NCBI GenBank assembly: GCA_937952925.1
Contig: CALFYA010000340.1
Coordinates: 1 to 8,868 of the forward strand
Direction of reading: 5' to 3'
Length of the DNA: 8,868 nucleotides
From: an uncultured Moraxellaceae bacterium
Lineage (GTDB): Bacteria; Pseudomonadota; Gammaproteobacteria; Pseudomonadales; Moraxellaceae
Shown: positions 6,593 through 8,868 of the stretch, piece by piece
Layout: every line of letters begins with the position of its first letter
How positions within the stretch are numbered: the first letter of the stretch is position 1
Translations under genes and position numbers: made by a program
Notes under the pieces: generated by a model
Databases searched by the model: none
The model's input: only the letters and a program-made list of their open reading frames with translations
What the model was told of the DNA's origin: nothing

Positions 6593-7762
6593 TTAACGGA
6601 ATTGTACGGGGATACCCGGTTTGATCCGTGGGGCGAGAGATTCGGCATCCCAGTTGGTCAGACGTACACAGCCATGTGAGCGGGTTTTGTCGATGCGAGC
6701 CGGTTGTGGGGTACCATGAATCCCATAAGAGGGCTTGGAGAGCGCAATCCACATGGTGCCGACCGGATTGTTGGGGCCGGGTGGCAACGATAAAGGCTTC
6801 AGGTTTTTGCCTTGGATAAAGTTTTTGGGGTTATAGCCGTACCACGGTTTGGCGGCAATCGCACGGATTTTCACGGTGCCACTGGGCGATGGCGTGTCAT
6901 TACTGCCAATGGTGGCGGGAAACGCCACAATCATTTTGTTATTTTCATCAAAACCATACAGCTGACTTGCGCCTTTATGAGCAATCAATAAAGATAGTGG
7001 GCGAGTGTCCGCAGCGCCGGGATCGGCCAATACAATTTGTTCACCCACTTTATTGAAGTCTTTGTTGGGATTGAGTGCACGGATAAAGCCCTCATCCATA
7101 TGGAAGCGTTCGCCGAGCATTTCGACCACCGAGGTGTAATACAGCCCCTTCATCTTGGCTTGTTCGGCATAGTCGTGTGGAATCGTTTTGGCATAAGGCC
7201 CTTTGATATCCTCCTCAGTGAGCGTGTAGGTGTGCATCACAGGGGTGGTATCAAATTGTTTGAGACGTGCCCACACCTCGGCATCGAGCACACCATCAAC
7301 GGGTAACCCTTGCATGTATTCAAAGGCGGAAATGGCTTTGAGCATATTGCGACCGGATGTGCCATCAATCACACCCGGTGAGGAATGACCACGATCAAGC
7401 AAAATCTGCGCTTTGGCATACACCGGAAATTGTCCTTTGCCCATATCTTGCGTCCATTCGGCCTGATTAATCAGATCAGCACCCCATTCACCCACCGGTG
7501 GAGCTGGTGGTACAGTGCTCGCTGGTGGCGTAGTGGTTCCTGTCCCTGCATTGACGGGTGGCATGCTATTGGGATCGCCAAGCGTGAGGGGTTGATCTGT
7601 ACTAGAGGACACCTCGGCGGCTTCATTCATCAGCGCCGCCGCTTGCGCATCAGAGAGGCGATCTGCACTTTGGATGGCTTGGGGCGAGACGTTATTGGGA
7701 TCAGGTTGAGCATGGCTATAAGTCACCAAGCACAGCAGTGACAGCAAGGAGCGACGAAACAT
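6593..7762 (-). CDS. Exported L,D-transpeptidase (YkuD domain)
   Basis: This is a 389-residue periplasmic enzyme of the L,D-transpeptidase family, which forms 3-3 peptidoglycan cross-links or attaches proteins to peptidoglycan through a catalytic cysteine. The order is: signal peptide 1-18 with probable cleavage after SHA; a polar region; a Pro/Thr-rich linker at about 54-91; a peptidoglycan-binding-like helical domain at about 111-168; a LysM-like segment at about 177-247 containing LGERFHMDEGFIRALNP; and the YkuD catalytic domain at about 255-389. The active-site motif runs from H349 to SHGC (362-365), with C365 the nucleophile. The ATG at 7762 gives a clean signal peptide and has GAG nine bases upstream; a TTG at 7789 would add nine charged residues ahead of it. 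The exact subtype (YcbB-like, ErfK-like) is not resolved, so no symbol is given. Confidence 0.93.
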   Translation of the reverse strand: MFRRSLLSLLCLVTYSHAQPDPNNVSPQAIQSADRLSDAQAAALMNEAAEVSSSTDQPLTLGDPNSMPPVNAGTGTTTPPASTVPPAPPVGEWGADLINQAEWTQDMGKGQFPVYAKAQILLDRGHSSPGVIDGTSGRNMLKAISAFEYMQGLPVDGVLDAEVWARLKQFDTTPVMHTYTLTEEDIKGPYAKTIPHDYAEQAKMKGLYYTSVVEMLGERFHMDEGFIRALNPNKDFNKVGEQIVLADPGAADTRPLSLLIAHKGASQLYGFDENNKMIVAFPATIGSNDTPSPSGTVKIRAIAAKPWYGYNPKNFIQGKNLKPLSLPPGPNNPVGTMWIALSKPSYGIHGTPQPARIDKTRSHGCVRLTNWDAESLAPRIKPGIPVQFR

Positions 7763-7824
7763 ACCGTTTTTCTCAAGGTCAAAACGCAAAGATGGTTTGA
7801 TTTTGCGCGAAATTTTGAGCTGAT

Positions 7825-7854
7825 ACTATCGTGACCCTGTAAACAAGCTCACAA
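7825..7854 (-). promoter_or_regulatory. Candidate promoter of the L,D-transpeptidase gene
   Basis: On the minus strand, TTGTGA (complement of 7849-7854) and GATAGT (complement of 7825-7830) are 18 bases apart. Each matches the sigma-70 consensus at four of six positions. The leader to the ATG at 7762 would be about 55 bases. The -35 element lies between two direct repeats (7838-7846 and 7859-7867). Confidence 0.35.
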
Positions 7855-7867
7855 AACATGTAAACAA
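7838..7867 (+). repeat. Pair of 9-base direct repeats, possible operator
   Basis: TGTAAACAA occurs at 7838-7846 and again at 7859-7867, exactly 21 bases apart, about two helical turns. This places both copies on the same face of the DNA. They flank the candidate -35 element of the transpeptidase promoter in the gap shared with cysD. The binding protein is unknown. Confidence 0.45.
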
Positions 7868-7976
7868 ATGGCGTATTGCAGGTCTTTGGCATAAAAAACG
7901 CTTTGCTTTTCATTTTTACTGATAAGCATATTCAAAAAACGTCAAAAGCCTTTTGCCGATATTGCCCATCAAACAA

Positions 7977-7985
7977 TGCTATAGT
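7977..7985 (+). promoter_or_regulatory. Probable extended -10 promoter of cysD
   Basis: TG at 7977-7978, one base, then TATAGT at 7980-7985 form an extended -10 element with five of six consensus bases. No strong -35 is present at 17 bases, which extended -10 promoters tolerate and which also fits activation by a regulator such as CysB (inferred). Transcription would start near 7992, about 30 bases before the cysD ATG. Confidence 0.55.
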
Positions 7986-8021
7986 GCGACGTTTTCATCA
8001 GCAAGCTTTGGCCAGACCCGA

Positions 8022-8868
8022 ATGAATGAGGCAAGACTGACCCACCTCAAGCAACTTGAGGCTGAAAGTATTCATATTATCCGCGAAGTAGCCGCAGAAT
8101 TTGACAATCCAGTCATGTTGTACTCGATTGGCAAGGACTCTGCCGTCATGCTGCACCTCGCCATGAAAGCATTTTATCCTGGTAAGCCGCCATTTCCACT
8201 GATGCATGTGGATACCGGCTGGAAATTCCAAGACATGTATCGTTTCCGTGATGAGATGGTCAGTAAGCTTGGTCTGGAGTTGATCACCCACCAAAACCCT
8301 GAAGGGGTGGCGCAGGGCATCAACCCATTCACCCACGGCAGTGCGGTGCATACCGATGTGATGAAAACCCAAGGCTTGAAGCAAGCCCTCGACAAATACG
8401 GTTTTGATGCTGCGTTTGGCGGTGCACGTCGTGATGAAGAAAAATCGCGTGCCAAAGAGCGGGTGTATTCGTTCCGTGACAGCAAACACCGTTGGGATCC
8501 CAAAAACCAACGCCCTGAGTTGTGGAATATCTACAACGGCAAAGTCAATAAAGGCGAGAGCATTCGGGTGTTCCCATTGTCGAACTGGACTGAACTCGAT
8601 ATTTGGCAGTACATCTTTTTGGAACAGATTCCGATTGTCCCGCTGTATTTTGCTGCCGAGCGTCCTGTGGTACATCGTAATGGCACCATGATTATGGTTG
8701 ATGATGACCGGATGCCGCTGAACGATGGTGAAGTGCCTGAAATGAAATCGGTGCGTTTCCGTACCTTGGGCTGTTATCCGCTGACCGGCGCTGTGGAATC
8801 TACCGCGGCCACCTTGCCGGATATCATCCAAGAAATGTTGCTCACGACCAGTTCCGAGCGTCAGGGGC
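8022..8868 (+). CDS. cysD: Sulfate adenylyltransferase subunit 2 (partial, 3' end cut by window)
   Basis: CysD is the catalytic subunit of ATP sulfurylase. With the GTPase CysN it makes adenosine 5'-phosphosulfate from ATP and sulfate, the first step of assimilatory sulfate reduction in the cytoplasm. The frame opens at the ATG at 8022 and stays open to the window edge, giving 282 residues of the usual 302. It starts MNEARLTHLKQLEAESIHII, near-identical in pattern to the E. coli protein. The PP-loop motif SIGKDS is at 35-40. Further conserved blocks are HVDTGWKF, GINPFTHGSA, FGGARRDEEKSRAKER and RVFPLSNWTELDIWQYI, and the last visible residues are TTSSERQG. No clear ribosome binding site precedes the ATG; another ATG at 8026 is out of frame. 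cysN or a cysNC fusion is expected just beyond the edge. Confidence 0.97.
   Translation, partial: MNEARLTHLKQLEAESIHIIREVAAEFDNPVMLYSIGKDSAVMLHLAMKAFYPGKPPFPLMHVDTGWKFQDMYRFRDEMVSKLGLELITHQNPEGVAQGINPFTHGSAVHTDVMKTQGLKQALDKYGFDAAFGGARRDEEKSRAKERVYSFRDSKHRWDPKNQRPELWNIYNGKVNKGESIRVFPLSNWTELDIWQYIFLEQIPIVPLYFAAERPVVHRNGTMIMVDDDRMPLNDGEVPEMKSVRFRTLGCYPLTGAVESTAATLPDIIQEMLLTTSSERQG

Noticed and set aside
7889..7941. Two copies of GCATA followed by AAAAAACG upstream of cysD
   Set aside because: The spacing between the parts differs between copies and the A-tracts are simple sequence. At most an AT-rich upstream element.
7998..8831. A 277-codon open frame on the minus strand at the right end
   Set aside because: It is the antisense shadow of cysD, whose plus-strand frame is unmistakable by motif and runs off the window edge without a stop.
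1..8868. Mobile elements, CRISPR arrays, tRNA or rRNA genes, toxin-antitoxin or defence genes
   Set aside because: No terminal repeats, transposase motifs, regularly spaced repeats, cloverleaf-like segments or small paired genes were seen. Nearly all sequence is accounted for by core genes and short gaps under 300 bases.

Overview
The window looks like a stretch of chromosome from a gammaproteobacterium, most likely of the family Moraxellaceae (Acinetobacter, Alkanindiges and relatives). The main reasons are the gene order DUF4845 - rnc - era - recO - pdxJ, the Acinetobacter-like forms of Era (a long N-terminal extension ending in DFRCGFVAIVGRPNVGKS) and RecO, and a stand-alone alkane hydroxylase. 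The genus cannot be fixed from sequence reading alone. Base composition looks balanced, and I saw no abrupt change in style that would suggest recent transfer.

Positions 51-3585 hold a tightly packed plus-strand operon: a small DUF4845 membrane protein, RNase III (rnc), the GTPase Era, the recombination mediator RecO and pyridoxine 5'-phosphate synthase (pdxJ). The reading frames overlap by 1-14 bases, or are about 20 bases apart at era-recO, so translational coupling is likely. Rnc and Era both act on 16S rRNA and ribosome maturation. RecO and PdxJ are customary passengers of this cluster. A hairpin without a T-run separates pdxJ from the convergent next gene.

Positions 3625-5156 hold a minus-strand alpha/beta hydrolase and, divergently, the diiron tRNA hydroxylase MiaE. 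After a 164-base regulatory-looking gap with repeats, positions 5321-6541 encode a complete AlkB-type alkane 1-monooxygenase with all its histidine boxes. No rubredoxin, rubredoxin reductase or AlkR-type regulator lies next to it here, so its electron-transfer partners must be encoded elsewhere. A strong bidirectional terminator (6553-6584) closes alkB and the convergent gene for an exported L,D-transpeptidase (6593-7762, minus).

Positions 7763-8021 form a divergent promoter region. It holds a probable extended -10 promoter for cysD and a pair of 9-base direct repeats 21 bases apart near the transpeptidase promoter. cysD (sulfate adenylyltransferase subunit 2) starts at 8022 and runs off the right edge, lacking only about its last 20 residues.

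I found no mobile element, CRISPR array, tRNA, rRNA or phage gene, and no convincing undescribed system. The genes are ordinary core genes plus one catabolic gene. The observations most worth a second look are non-coding: the repeats ahead of alkB and those between the transpeptidase gene and cysD.
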